From assembly GCA_013396995.1 (NCBI GenBank), contig VWZP01005531.1, forward strand, positions 496,001 to 560,000: 64,000 nucleotides of DNA, written 5' to 3'. Source of the stretch: Dicaeum eximium. Lineage: Eukaryota > Chordata > Aves > Passeriformes > Dicaeidae. Shown in pieces: positions 27,214 to 40,280 of the stretch (within the stretch, counting starts at the first letter, position 1; each line of letters opens with the position of its first letter). A program made the position numbers and the translations under genes. The notes below the pieces were generated by a model, which worked only from the letters and a program-made list of their open reading frames with translations, ran no database searches and was not told where the DNA came from.

Positions 27214-27474
27214 TGTTGTAGGCACAGAGTTTGTGGTAACTGGGAGTGGGGCTGTGGCCGAGCCTCATCCCTAATGGGATGGGTGACTGGTAGTGAAGGC
27301 AGTGGGACATGGAGTGCTGAGGGGCACTGACCAGCCACAAAAGGGTAGAGAGGACACATAGGTGTAATGCATGTGAGATAAAGAGTTTAAAAGATTGTAC
27401 TGAGGAACAATAAAAGAGCAGATGCCAGAAGCCTTCTTCAGTGTTGGTTGTGGCTCCACGGTCTCTCTGCTGTA
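27214..27474 (+). mobile_element. Solo LTR nested in CR1, 6-bp duplication
   Basis: This 261-bp insertion interrupts a CR1 copy and is bordered by the perfect 6-bp repeat GGCAGG. Class II (ERVK-like, alpha/beta-retrovirus-type) elements usually make 6-bp duplications. It begins TGTTGTAGGC and has AATAAA at 27409-27414, about 60 bp before its end, so it reads on +. After the signal comes a U5-like segment (gccttcttcagtgttgg). The 3' end set by the duplication reads ctgctgta, so the last dinucleotide is TA and not the usual CA; either one base has mutated or the boundary is shifted. No internal genes remain, which fits recombination between two LTRs. The nesting shows that it is younger than the CR1. 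Confidence 0.85.
27409..27414 (+). terminator. LTR polyadenylation signal AATAAA
   Basis: AATAAA lies about 60 bp before the 3' end of the nested LTR and sets its plus-strand orientation. Confidence 0.7.
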
Positions 27475-27691
27475 GGCAGGGACACCTTCCAATTCATCAG
27501 GTTCCACTGACCATTCTACAACTTCTCTGGGCAACCCAGTCCAGTGTGTCACCACCCTCCTAGTAAAATTTCTTCCTAACATTCAATCTAAATCTACCTT
27601 CTTCCAGCTGAAGATGGTTGCCCCTTTTCCTTTTGGCAGAGGCCTTGGGAAAAAAAGAAGTCTTTCTGCATCTTTATTATAAGCCTCTCTC
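27475..27691 (-). mobile_element. CR1 LINE, 5' part of the split copy
   Basis: This continues the copy that breaks at 27213. It begins with the second GGCAGG, then gacaccttcca, acaacttctctgggcaac, gtcaccaccctcctagtaa, tttcttcctaacattc, and ends near atctttattataagcc. Compared with the family text as I recall it, about 60 bp between caggttcc and ccattctacaac are missing, an internal deletion. The fragment is 5'-truncated with no coding sequence. Confidence 0.9.
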
Positions 27692-30600
27692 TTTCCTTCC
27701 ACATGTATCTCTTCTTCAAAATAAAAAGATCTACTGACTGCAAAAAATATTCATTGCTCTTCACCTTATTAATCTAGAATGTCCATATCTGAGATGTTAG
27801 TATTTAAAAATATAATTTTTGTATATAGTGTCTAGAGGGAGGCATAAGAGGCTGGATACGAGAGATACTAGCCAGAGCACCTGCTATGCTTTAGAGCTGC
27901 CAAAAGACAGCAGAACTTTCCAAGACTGTGCAGCAAGAATTAGTATAATTAGCTGTGGTAAGACATGCAAATGTAATACAGAATGAAAAAGGTGGAGTTT
28001 TTGCAACAACCTTCATGGGAAAAAAAGTAGTTACCCTCATCAAATATATAATAGTACTCTAAAGATAATGCAAACTGGGATATTACTCAAAAAAAAAGAA
28101 TTTCACGTTAATTCACTTAGAGGGCTCTTTTATCCGTAACAATCACAGATGAGCTTTTTTTTTTTTTTTGTAAAGTTAATATTTTTTTATTTGAAGACCT
28201 TATCTGTTATTCACAAGAGAGGACTAAAAATGATTAAAACTCTTGTACTCAAGTTCTGAACCTCTGTATTTTTGATAGTAGTTTCTGGCAGTTTAAATGT
28301 TTCTTGAAGAAGAGCAGATGCTCAAAAGATTCACTCTTTTGCATAAATGTGAAAGCTTGAAATCTGAGGCAAATATGAGGGAGAGAAGAGAAATTTTATT
28401 TGTGACTTAGCAAGGTCTGATTTTAATCTTCTAGACTAGCTTATTAACATCACAGAAATACATTCATTTCTCCCTCATGGCCGGTTTAACACCAGCTCTT
28501 ACTGTTCATTCGATGTTGAAACTCAACAGCTGAGGTGGAAAATCTGTCTTATTTTCTCCACTAATAAATAAAGAATCTGTGACATTTATAAAGTAAATAC
28601 CTAGTCAGTTAAATAATATTTTTAAAGAAAATATAGAGCATCCTTTTTTAAAAAAAACTCATTAATTAATGTAGTTAGTCCATCTAGATGCTGTAATCAG
28701 AATTCCATTTTTATTAGCAAAAGCTTTTCTTCAATCTTTTTTTCTAATTTGCTTCAATTATTGTGCAAGATCAGTGGTCTCAACAGTGAATACTGTAATG
28801 CAGAAGGATTAATGATACTCCCCAGTTATCTAGGGCTTTTGTAACTGGGATTTAATCTTGCTCAAGTCAGGAGATTATGTTTTGTAATCATATGTTAGAT
28901 ATGCGAGAAAGTGGAACAGCAAGAGAACATGTATTAAAGCTGAGTAACACTCACACAATGCACATAGCACACAGAGAAAGCAAATAAACTAATATTTTAA
29001 GAGACAAGGGCCTATGAAAAAGTTAAGTGGAAATACTCTATTTTATTTATTTTATTTTTAATGTTGCTATCATATAAATATTTGGGTATTAAATTATTTT
29101 CACTCAAATACAGATTTACATGTATTCTTTGTTCAATTCTGCAATTTGTAGGGCATAACCTTTCTTCTACAATAGTCCCAGAGAAACTAAGGTTGCCCAT
29201 GCATTTTAAATGTAGGTAGGAATGGCAGCTAAAATAAAGTGTTTCTCCAAAGAGACTATTCTCTAATATTTTTCTCAAGATGCTCTTCTACCAAGAAAAT
29301 TTTATTCAGTATTTTGTTCTCTAAAATTACAGGTTTCTAGGAGCAAGATCTGTTTTGCCTACTTGAAAAAAGTCAATTATTTTTCATCTAGTTTATTTGC
29401 AATACAATCCATTAATTCACTGTTCAGACACTCTGCTGTGAATTTAATGACCTGGCTGGCAAAAAAGAGAGAAAAAAGGGCTCCCTCTTCCAGGATCCCA
29501 GGATGAGTCAGTTTATCCAGAGCTGCCATGTGTCCCCGGCACAGCAAAAAAAACCACTGCCCTGAACAGGGTGTATCGGAACCACAGTCAGCCTCCCCAG
29601 CTTCTGGAAATTCACTGCACGTTTTCAGGAATTGGGCTTGTTCATGGCTTGGTGAAGGGCTGGTTCAGCTGCAGGGTTCCTTCTGCATTCTCAAAAAGGA
29701 CAAAAATGTGGTTCTCATAAGCAAGTTTCAGCGTAGCTGAGGGAGATTTTCTAAATCTAACATGTACATAAATGAATTCAAGTGCGTTTTAAAAACTATA
29801 CTGATTTATGTTTAAAAGTCAGTCTGGAATGAACCAAAGACAGAACATGATCTAGAACCTTCCAGACATATGAGAAACTGATACAAGATATAAATATTTT
29901 CTCATTCTCCCCTAATTGCTACCTCTTTCAAGCAAGCTGTGTCTTCATCAAATAGATTGTGCTTTCTATCACTTGAAATGTTTCCTGAAGAAGAGTGATG
30001 TGATTTCTATGAATGCTTAGTCTTAGGGAAGCATAATTAATAGTCTTTTCAGGAGTTTTATTTCTCTCTTCAGTCAGTAAAAAGTTGACAGTTCCAGAGG
30101 GTTACTAAGAAGAGTAATACTGAATGCATTCCTTCTGCATTCCGCTTGCTGTAAAACATATATCTGAAATCAAGAACACACTTTTCACTCCTTCTCTTTC
30201 AACTTGGAGGATATTGTTCCTGATGTACATTTGTAAGTAAAAAAATAAGGCTTTGTTTAAACAGCATTGCCAAATTCATCACATGAATTAATTTAATTCA
30301 GGATGATTTAGGGCAATAAATAGGACAGAGTGTGTGTTAACAGTGAACCATTCTTGTTTAAAAAGAATGGATTGCATTGTATCTTCAAATAGATTAAGGA
30401 ATATGAAATAATAGCAATGATGGGGTTTTTCTTTAAACACAGCAATGGGCAAATAAAGCTATACTCATACTGTGTAAAAAACAAAAATCAATATCCATTG
30501 GAAGTGGGTTTTTTTAGGATTTCCATAATTATAATTAATCTCCTATGAGCAGAGACTAGTTTCACAATGAATCTGCAATCTAGACTCTTAAACTTTTATT

Positions 30601-33600
30601 CTTCCTTTTTTTTTCTCCTTTTTCTGTTTTTTTTTCTTTTTTTAATCTTTTCTCTTTTTTCATTTCTCCTTTTTTCTTTTTTCTCCTCTCTCTTTTTTCT
30701 TTTTCACTTAAATGATTTTCTTTCTATTTTTTTTAGCAAATGAAGTGAAAGATTGGAAAACATAGAAGAGCCAAACAAAATCATAATAAAATGTTCAGAC
30801 TTGCTACATTATATTTAGTTTCTCAAATGGCTCCATAAGATAAGGAAAATACCAGCCTTCTAATGCTGGTAACAGCTTCTACCAGCTGTTCATTATGTTT
30901 CTTGGAATCAAAAAAAATCAGTGCATAAATGTCAGACATGTACTTAATGTGAAAGAACCCCATACAATTGCTTTGCGCCTGCAAAATTCATGATGCTTTA
31001 TATGTCAGATAAACTCATTTGCTTTTACTGAGGTTTTAGCACTAACCAGCTATATACTACGTTAGAGTACAACTTCAAGAATAAAGCAACCAACCCCTCA
31101 GGAGGGGGATTAACTTTTTTTTTTCTAAATTGGGGAATATTTATATGAAATGTTTTGATTAAATTCTGATATTGGATAATTCCAGATATTGGTGGGGTCT
31201 AACTTCCATTGCACCTTGTCACTTTTCTCCTACCTATCAGCAGCAACTCAAAGAGGAAATCACTTCAAGTTTTAAATTGCTACCCCAGAGACAGGTGTTC
31301 AAAATTCAGTAAAAATGACTGATGTCCTTTATAGAGAAGGTCAATATTTTATATCTGCACTTAGAAGCTCATAATAATTAAATGAGCCTTATTTCAAGAT
31401 GCTGGTTAATGGGAATGTGCAAATTAACTGTCAGTTAGAGTGACATTCTCTCAGTGTTTTTATTACATCTACTCTTTACTGCTTGATATTTCTGTTGTAA
31501 ATTAACACTGAAGGTATTTTTTTCAGCAGAGGTTTATCCACTTCAATTTTCTAAAATTCAGGTTGAAAATCTTTTGGTAAAAATACAACTAGATTTTATT
31601 AGTTTGATACTTCAGTCCTTTAAGGAGCATCTTTATTCTCATAATGGTCCAGTGGGCTATACCTTCTTTATATATGTTCCCAGATCTGCAGCTGGGTTAG
31701 ATCCATATAATTCCTTTATCTGACAGGATACAGGTGAATGCAAAGGATCGACAAGTAATTCAGAAGCCTCAGGAGGAATGAGGTTTGCTGTACAATATAT
31801 GGAGGCTAATTTGAAGCAGTCTTCCTAATGCACAGTATTTACAAAGCTCCTTTCCAAGACACTAAAAAATGCTCTCTAAAATCCAAAACTCATATTGTTT
31901 TCTCCTATTTACTCATCTCTTGTAGAAATTCTGAGAGAGAGTTTTAAAAATGTCAGGGAATATTAGATGACACAATACCCACTTGCTTTAATCAGGCTCA
32001 AAATTTCATCCTTTATAATCATGCTCACTTGCATACACACAAAACATACTTAAACTTTTTGTAACAGAATTGTTTGTATCTACAAAACAGCTAACATTAT
32101 TAGAATTTAAAATAATTTAAGAATGCTGAAATATGATTTAGCCATTCTCCAATTTGGTTTAGCTTTTGTATTGCTTGAAAAATCATTAAATCGTAAGTTG
32201 TGAGATCAATATTTTAATGGAAAAGCACCTTCCAAAGCTTGGCACTTCTCAGTTTATCCTGCATGTTTTACACATGTTTATTTGTTAAGGGGAAACGTTA
32301 AGTAAAAATCTCTTGATCTGTACCAAATGCAGTAATAGTAAAAGAAAAAAGAAACTATGGCCTATATAGCACTAATATCTTCAATAACCTGATGATAAAT
32401 ACCACATTAAACTGTGATTCAGAGCAAAAGAAAATTGAATTTTCCAAGGTTGACTACAAAGGAATACCTGTACTATAGCTACTGCATCAAAAGTAGTTTA
32501 TTTTTTCTTGGTTGTTTCATGTTATTCACAGGAATTAATCTCTAAAATGCAATTAAAACATTTGTATTTGTGAACTACAAATGTATAGATTTTCTACTCA
32601 AATGCCTTAGACTCAAAGCCCCTTAATCACCATAACAGCCTAAATTAATATTTCTCATTCTTTCATTGTCTTTTCTTTGGAAAAGCAAAATGCATCATGC
32701 CTTTTAATAAAAATAAAAGGATTCGAAATATTTTGTGGCATTTCTAATCTAATGAAAGGACAAGGAAATAAATTGTCGTGTTTCTTGTCATTTTTTGCAA
32801 AGCCATTGAAATAAACTTGTTTGGAGTAGAGAGAGTAATGATGAAAAGCATATAATGAAAACCTCAGCTCATTGTCAGGTTTTCAAATACTTGTGTGGGA
32901 GAAAGGCAACTTCAACTGTGACAGTGCTGGGAAGATTAAAAGACACATTAGCAGTGAACAGAGCAGCATTACAAAAAAACAGAGACAGAAGGTTAGGAAA
33001 TAATGGAGGAGGCTGTTGTCCTGATCTGTGCCATGCTCACAGAGACAGATTGCCAACCATATAATCAAACGTGTAGCACATTCTGAATAAAAATTCCAGT
33101 GATTACAGAAATATGCTTCACACAGTATTCAGGTGGGCCAGATTATTTACAGCAGATAGCACACTGATTTAGAACAGAAGTCATAAATCAATCTATTTTT
33201 TTTTTCTTTCCCATAAGAAAAGGCACCAAGTGAAATGTAGGTTCACTGGTGAGCAAATGCCTCTCTTCTGGAGACTAGCTGTACTAGAGACATAAATCAA
33301 TGCTGCAAAGTTTGTGATCTATAGGACAGGCTGATATCATGCAGGGGGCAAAAAAAAAAGCCTAATTTGAATAAAACTGATTCCCGTTTCCAGTGCTCTC
33401 TCACCCTCCAAAAAACCCAGCATATATCATGTGGTTTTTCAAATCCAAAGAAAAGAGAAACAAAATGCAAAAATTTGTAACTGAAAAAAAAAAGGAAAAT
33501 TATCTGGAATGTCTTAATGGAAGTAGGAACAGTCTGCACTGTTGATTAAATATTTGGTACTTAGTTTTATGTAGGTATCATACAAAATAGTAAGAGTACA

Positions 33601-33649
33601 AGAGTCAATAGTTACTAGTTGCTGTAAGACAAATTCTGCCTGGGCACAG
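27692..33649. other. AT-rich unique DNA, no gene recognised
   Basis: No gene or interspersed repeat was recognised. The notable item is a pyrimidine tract at 30593-30735 (listed separately). A slightly GC-richer patch at about 29500-29740 has a 70-codon frame on + with no known motif. Confidence 0.7.
30593..30735 (+). repeat. Long C/T-rich (pyrimidine) tract
   Basis: About 140 bp are almost purely T and C on +, such as ttctcctttttctg and ctcctctctctttttt, with a short break near 30710. The tract closes with tattttttttag at 30725-30736, which resembles a splice acceptor, but no convincing open exon follows. It may be a degenerate microsatellite or an old poly-A/poly-T remnant. Confidence 0.8.
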
Positions 33650-33900
33650 GGAAAAAATATTTCACAATAAGAGTGAAGAAACTGGAACTGTTTTCCCACA
33701 AAGATTTAACACAGCGAATCTGTGTTCAGACAAATTTTGACAAATTAGTCTGAATCTTGCATATTTCAAAATTCAATTGGACAAGACCCTCAGCAACCTT
33801 CTTTGACTTTGACATTTGTCCCTGCCTGAAATAGGAGATTGGAAGAGATGATTGGGGGTCCCTTCTAATCTGAACTGTGAGATTTTTGTGATTCTGTGAC
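33650..33900 (+). mobile_element. CR1 LINE 3'-end fragment, diverged
   Basis: This is plus-strand CR1. The text tttcacaataagagtgaag, gaaactggaactg, ggacaagaccctcagcaacc and gagattggaagagatgattg leads into gtcccttctaatctgaac and a terminal gtgattctgtgac, a decayed pair of octamers. Many substitutions separate it from the family text, so it is older than the copy at 7501. It is 5'-truncated with no coding capacity. Confidence 0.85.
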
Positions 33901-36900
33901 TCCATTTTTCAGTTCAGCTGTTATACTGATGATATCTCAATGACTTTGTTCTATTTGACATTTTTAGCTAAATCACCTATTTTTTTCTAAACCTCAGATC
34001 AAAGCTATATTAATTTGTCAACGGTGTGTGATTGCAATTTCTCTATTTCACCTTTCACTATTTGGGCAAAACATCAGAAATGTTCTTGTATCTTCTTAAT
34101 CACTGAATTTCAGTGCTCTACTTTCAGTCAATTAGTCTGTTCCTATTCATGTTTTTTTTTTAACTGCTGCATCTATTTATTTATATTTTTCTTTAAAGTG
34201 CTCATACAATTATAATTCAGTTCATTTTACAGTATTTTTAGAGTGCTTTTTATGACATTCTTTGTGAATGTACAATTGTTCTACTGGTCTATGGTTTCAC
34301 ATATTATGTTAATTACTAATGTACTAAAATAGAACATTATCATTTTCTATAGACAAGCTCTTCATTTCCATTTACTCATGTTTTGAACTTACAGCAATGC
34401 TTAACAAAAAAAAATGTAAATGTATTTGAACACCATTTAACTCTTACATGTTTGAGAAAATGCACCTTAACTAATATCCTGGACTCAGTGACACCAATAG
34501 ATTTCGCACAGGATTTCATCCTTGCGATGAGACTGTCATATCTAACACAGCAGTAAAGCAACTGTGTTATATCTTTGGGTTACATCATTAAAAATGGCAA
34601 GAAAGTCAGTCTGTCTCCTATAAAATCTTCCCATGCAGAAATGTTTTTCTGTGTATCCATCTTGAATTGAGGTATGTAATGCCCCTCCTAGCTCCTTTCT
34701 CAGCTTTGTGAAGACAGTGTTCTTCAGGGAACTCTTCAGCTAAAAAGCAAATACATTGATCAATGGGAAGCAGTTTTCTGGGGTCTTTTACGTTGAGTTA
34801 TTTATTTCCTTTGGCAATCTGAGAAACATTTAAATCAAGACATCCAAATAAAAGCAGTGCAATTTGGGCTTTGAGATTTCCATGGCTTAAACACATTTCT
34901 TCATTCATTTGACCGTTTCTGTAATTGCTGTATAAGATTTTATGTCCTTTTAGACATTAAATTCAAGGAAAATAGTTCATTTAGGTATTGTGCTCTTTTC
35001 TCTTTTCCTACATGAATTTTTTCTCAACTCTTCTTTTATAATGATTTATTTAACTTGCATTTTTTTCCTTATCAATGTATTAAGTGCTGCCACTTAGGAG
35101 ATTTGGAAACAACAAAGTATAAATTTGCAGCTTTTATAAATACTGAAACACAGCACTTATTTTCCTGGCATACAACTTAAAAAGAGATCCCTAAGAAGCA
35201 ATTAATTTTGTTGGAAGAAAGAGTGTCAATTACTGAAAATTATACAAATTCATTTTAATATTACTAAAGCACCCCTGAAAATTTTGGAAATGGAAACCTG
35301 CTCACCTACATTGTATTAAACTCATTGTGGTAAACTCTATTACTTGAACTCTTTCTTCCTAGGCATTAAAAGCTAATACATGTCACCTAAAGAGCAAGAA
35401 ATTGTCCTTTCATGAAACTCGAATTCAACATTCCTTAGAAATGCAGGGCCAAATCTCAAATTCTCATTCTTCTCATTTTCAATGAAGTGAACAACCAAAA
35501 CTTCACCTTAGTCTGAATTCGGGGGAAATGTTCTCTGCCTAACTTCTTCATTATGATACTGCCAACAGAAGGATTTAATATCCTACAATTAGACCGTGTG
35601 AGAAAAAAATGGATACTACCTTGCTCTGGTAGTAAAGCAGCTCCAGAAGATAAAAGAAAAACCAAGACTTAAGATATTGTGAAAAGAATATGGTGAGAGT
35701 TCAAAAGAGCCTCCTACTTTGAAAAGAAAGCTTTTAAATTTTGTACATAAACTAAGACCACATTTCATGATTGAAAGTACTGCAGTTGCTTTTTTCTTCA
35801 CACATGAATTGAATCAGTTTGGATTTACTATTCATTTTAAATCCCAGACTCCTTTAAAAGCTATGTAAACAGCAGTGGATTCACACCCCCCTGATACTAC
35901 ACATAGCATTAGTAGTAGTAGTAGTAGTAGTAGTTCTAACAGCTGACTCCTGAACTATTTTTGTTTGACTGGAGTTTAAATCCATAACAAACAGTTGGTA
36001 CAGATGGAAAATAACAGAGGTTACATAGGTAAGAATGCCCTTACCACCACTGGGGAAAGGAAATCTCAGCTTTTGCTTTCCAGTTAAAATTTCATTGGCA
36101 ATTTCTCTGCTTTGTTACCAATTTGCACATGAATGTATGTCAGTCATAATTCAAGAAGGAAAAAAACTAACACAATCCTGCAAAAAATTTTGTGGCAAGA
36201 ACCTTATTCCAAAGAATTACATGCAAATGTCAAAGGGTGACATACAATACAGACCGAGACAAGACAAGTTTGCTAAGCCTTGAAGGCCCTACCTATCCTA
36301 TTTTTTGAACTAACTTACACAGGGAAGATGTGTTTGCTGTCTGAGATTCAGAGTAAAAGTAATCTGCTGTGTTTGCCAGGTAATGGAAAAGCAGCTGTCT
36401 TTTCAATGACCTGAGGAGAGATTCCACTAAGGTGCTAAGAAAACAAGCTTCTAAGTTATCCAAGAGGCAAGTTTTAAATATCTCCAATACTTATCTGAAG
36501 ACTAGGGCTCAATACTGGAAGTTATTTACGTTGATCATGAAGTAAAAACATGCTTTTTGGGATACTGAAAGCAATTTGGCAAGGCTAATTCCATTAACTC
36601 CTAAAAGCTCTGGTTTCTTCAGAGGCACTGGGCCATGTTTGCTGAACTTGAGCACTGGCACTGCTTATTACTGAGAGTAGCCTTCAGGATCTTGAACTGC
36701 TTTGACTTGTGTGTGCTAAACACAGTTCCAGAAAATGGATTAAGAAGTAATATCTGTGATTCATCTCCAGTGTTTATTTGCATAATAGCATGGAAATGAG
36801 ACGCAGCTTTGCAAGAGGCTATTTGGTTTCAATTCAAATGAGAGCGCTTTAACACAACAGTTAAAATGAGTTGTTTCCATTTTTCCAATTGATTATTTTG

Positions 36901-39865
36901 AAGACAGAGCATGCATATGTAAAAAAAAAGCCAAGTAAGCTTGCTTCTTTATGTCAAATGTAGATTAACACTACAAGTATGAAGGATACATCTCTGCTCT
37001 TTAAGAAGTTTTCTTTCTCATCTAGGATTTTTTACCAAAACACCAATCTCTATTTTTGCTGCTTGTGAGATTTGCCACAAAATAAAATTATTTTTTAATG
37101 ATTAACTCAAAGCTAGGGAACACTGAGCCTTTATGCAATGTTTTTTGCCAGACTGACTTGCCAGAAAAGGGAGCATCTTATTTTCAGCTTCAGGAAAGCA
37201 AGGCTTTGCTTCATAAAGCAGTGCTCTGAGACATCCTCCAAGGACCTGAATGCTTAACTCAGGGGGTGTTCATACTGCTTTTTGTGCCATATTGAAAAAA
37301 AGAAAAAAAGTCTAAGATAGCTTTGGCAGCCTAGATTCAGTAGTTTTAAGTTTCACATATTAATTGCCTCATCCAGAATTTTAAAGAAGTGTGTAGTAAG
37401 GTCCATATTCCTGTCAAGTTGTTTCCAGAGGCAAAATGAGCTCATTTCCACTTTCTTCAGCTAACTCTACAGTCAACAACCACAGTGTAGCTGATTCTGT
37501 GCCACAGCAGCTCTCTGTCAATCTCCTATCCCTACTTCATATAAGGCTTTGTAATTCCCAGGGCAACTGAATCAGAATCTTGCTGAAAACTGAATTCCAG
37601 ACCTGAATGCAGCCAGAAACTTTCTAAATGCATAACAAGAAATTGCGTCAGGATCTGAAGATCTGTAACATAACTATTGCTAATTTCAAGAAGAGATGGT
37701 AATTCTACAGAGTTCTAACAATGGAATTTTGGCATCAACTAGGTACCTTTTTGTTTTAAGCAATAGCTACTGATGTGCACTGATGTTAGTCTGGCAAAGA
37801 TTATACAACTCTACCATATTAACAGGTTTCTCTCTTGTCAACAGTTTTGCTTGCCTATACCTTCTCTCCAGAGAAGTTAAGGAGAGCCCCAGCTTCCTGG
37901 GAATCATGAGTTCCTCCAAGCTCTCCACTAATAACTGTTTTATAACTTGCCTTTTCTTCCTCCCTTCACAATAGCTTCAGATTTCCTTGGATGTGGATAA
38001 GGAAAATGCAGAGACTGGGGCATTTAACTGTCATACTTCTCATATATAAAACAAATATTTAATTCAATAGAGGAGGAAGAATTTGGTCCACAGGATAAAA
38101 AAGAGACCAGGCTGTCCATGTCTACAATGATCACATGAGAAAATAGTGAGTTGACAGATTGTATTTCAGTTGCTAACTCATTTTCTTTATTTTCAGAAAG
38201 ATCCAAAAAAGCTAGCTAGGATATAAGTTCTATGTGTATCCCATAAAGACCAAAAAAATCACAGAATTCTTCTTATTTAGATACATAAGAGCATACCTAA
38301 TATTGATCTTGTTGCTTGAACTAGATGTGTGAAACAACTAAATATGCTATGGGATTTCTGCAAGACTAACAGATTTAGCCAGATTCGTACAGAAAGCATA
38401 TTTAACTATTTCCTATACTGGCTACCCCAGAAGATTTGGTTTTATTTAATAGTTTTATTCTCTCAAGAACTTCTCTCTATGAAATATAATTCCCATTTTC
38501 TACATTATAACCCTCCTGTGGCCCCATAAAGGACCTAAAAGGTCTTTCTGATTGACAGCATACTTGAGGGTCTGTATAGACCATTTTCCTGCACTGGTTT
38601 TCAGTATAAATGCCTGCAACTCTTTTCTACAACAAATCTCAGAAATGTTCCACTTATTTTTTAAATGAAAACCACCCAAAAGTTTCAGCAGAAAATTTCC
38701 CCAAACCCATTTAACAGTATTATTTTTAGAAATGTTTTTCAAATTGAAAGATGAGCTTTCACCTTTTCAATATAAGCAGACATTTAGGATAGTGCCTAGG
38801 GCTACAGGAGCACAAGATCAAGTCTTTATTTCACATGGGATCAGGCAGACCTGGTCATCTCATAGTATTTATTCCTAAAATCATATCTTTCTCAGCCCAG
38901 TCACTAATCACCAAGCTGTAGAGTCTGTTGCTCATTAAATACAACAGAGTTTTGAAACATTTTTGGCACAAGAGAAGAAAGCACCACCAAAAAAACTCAG
39001 TAAGTTACACACTGATTGTTTGCAAAAGCTATGATTAAACTTTGAAAAGCAAAATCTATAATTTCTCCAAACACAGAGAATATACTGTTCAGACTGTGTC
39101 CGAGGGCTTTTGCAAATTTCTATTTTGCTTTAAACTTGGTCAACAATACACCCTTACAATGACTCATTGCAGCCTGAAGAAGGAAAATAAACAGCTCACT
39201 GGAAATCTAGCTAAATTAAAATTTCCATCAGCAGCAAATGTTCTTGTATCAAAATACTGAAGAAACATTTAAATTGAGTGCTTAAACTTAGGAAGCTGTA
39301 ATCTTCTGTATTCCTTATATATTTTGGTTTTATTTTTATCGCTGTTGTTTTATAACATGTCTTCTTGGATCAAGTCTCAATAAGGAGGAAAAGCTCAAAG
39401 AAATTTCAAATAGTATAGCAAATAGGGGAAGCCGACACTCATCTATTCCCTCAAGGAGCACTGTCAACACCAACAATAATAAAATTAAAAGTAAATTTCA
39501 AACATCCATTTCCTTTGCTTTATTTCTTAGCTCTTATTGTTATAATTTTTCCCCCAATATTCCTTTTAAGTAGAAGAAAAGTTCTTGCAAGCACAGGAGG
39601 GAAAAATAACCCATGCACAAATCCACGTAAAGTCAGTGGGAGTCAGCAGATGCAGAGAAGAGTCCTGCTCATCATCCTGCAGGATCAGGACAATTCCTCT
39701 TTCACTTGTTTTATTCTAATTGACAGAAATATTTTATCAGATCAATCTGTTCTATTTGTGATTTGGAGACAGACAGCATACCTGTTCTGCCTATGTACGT
39801 ACTCTGCCATCTGACTATGTGAAGAATAGGATTCTAAATTTCGTCCACTGCCTTACATGTAGGTG
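33901..39865. other. AT-rich unique DNA, no gene recognised
   Basis: Six kilobases with no recognisable gene or interspersed repeat. It contains the TAG microsatellite at 35910-35935. Short frames on both strands show no family features. Confidence 0.7.
35910..35935. repeat. (TAG)n microsatellite, about 8 units
   Basis: A pure run of TAG triplets begins in the word gcattag, a left flank similar to that of the tract at 25292 (tcattag). It is probably independent slippage. Confidence 0.92.
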
Positions 39866-39922
39866 CCATTGTTAGCGTATGAAACCCATAATCACAGCAT
39901 AGCTTTGATTATATGCAGGTGC

Positions 39923-39928
39923 TTTATT
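39923..39928 (-). terminator. LTR polyadenylation signal AATAAA
   Basis: TTTATT on + is AATAAA on minus, followed by gcacctgc, in the R region of the LTR at 39870-40276. Confidence 0.7.
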
Positions 39929-39996
39929 AGAAGAGCTCTGGGAGACAGGGGTACAAACCCAAATCTGACTCCGACATGGGTTTGAAATGGACATGT

Positions 39997-40002
39997 TTTA
40001 TA
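39997..40002 (-). promoter_or_regulatory. LTR TATA box
   Basis: TATAAA on the minus strand lies about 70 bp upstream of the polyadenylation signal, the spacing expected for a retroviral promoter with a short R region. Present-day activity is unknown. Confidence 0.6.
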
Positions 40003-40280
40003 GCCTTTCATTACATAACTATATGTTAATCATTAAACTTTACATTGTTCTATTGTATTCATTGATTTCACCCAAGTGTGAATTCACGAGTCCCCCGAAA
40101 CATCATTTCCATGATTCATATGTATGTGCAATAATTATGTTCAATTATCAGATAATCATCACCCCCAACAATCCTAGTACAGACATGGTGTTATTAGGCT
40201 TAGCTTATTATCTAGTACACCTAGACCCTTTCCACCCTCTCCAAACACTAGAAACATTTTAACCCTATCGCTATCACCAT

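Larger units (their letters stand above)
39870..40276 (-). mobile_element. Solo LTR, ERV1-like, 4-bp target duplication
   Basis: On + the element starts TGTTAGCG and ends CGCTATCA, a terminal inverted repeat matching at 7 of 8 positions with the canonical TG...CA. The word ccat flanks both ends (39866-39869 and 40277-40280), a 4-bp duplication as made by class I retroviral integrases. Read on minus it has TATAAA (39997-40002 on +) followed about 70 bp later by AATAAA (39923-39928 on +), then about 50 bp of U5 to the 3' end. This is a complete LTR layout in 407 bp. No gag, pol or env adjoins. A second minus-strand LTR of another family begins about 300 bp further on. Confidence 0.8.

Noticed and set aside
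38255..38275. aatcacagaatt as a CR1 terminus
   Set aside because: Only a dozen bases agree and no CR1 text follows on either side.
39987..40262. 91-codon hydrophobic frame suggesting a mitochondrial (numt) or membrane-protein fragment
   Set aside because: The interval lies inside the LTR bounded by TGTTAGCG and CGCTATCA, and the translation matches no mitochondrial protein that I can recall.
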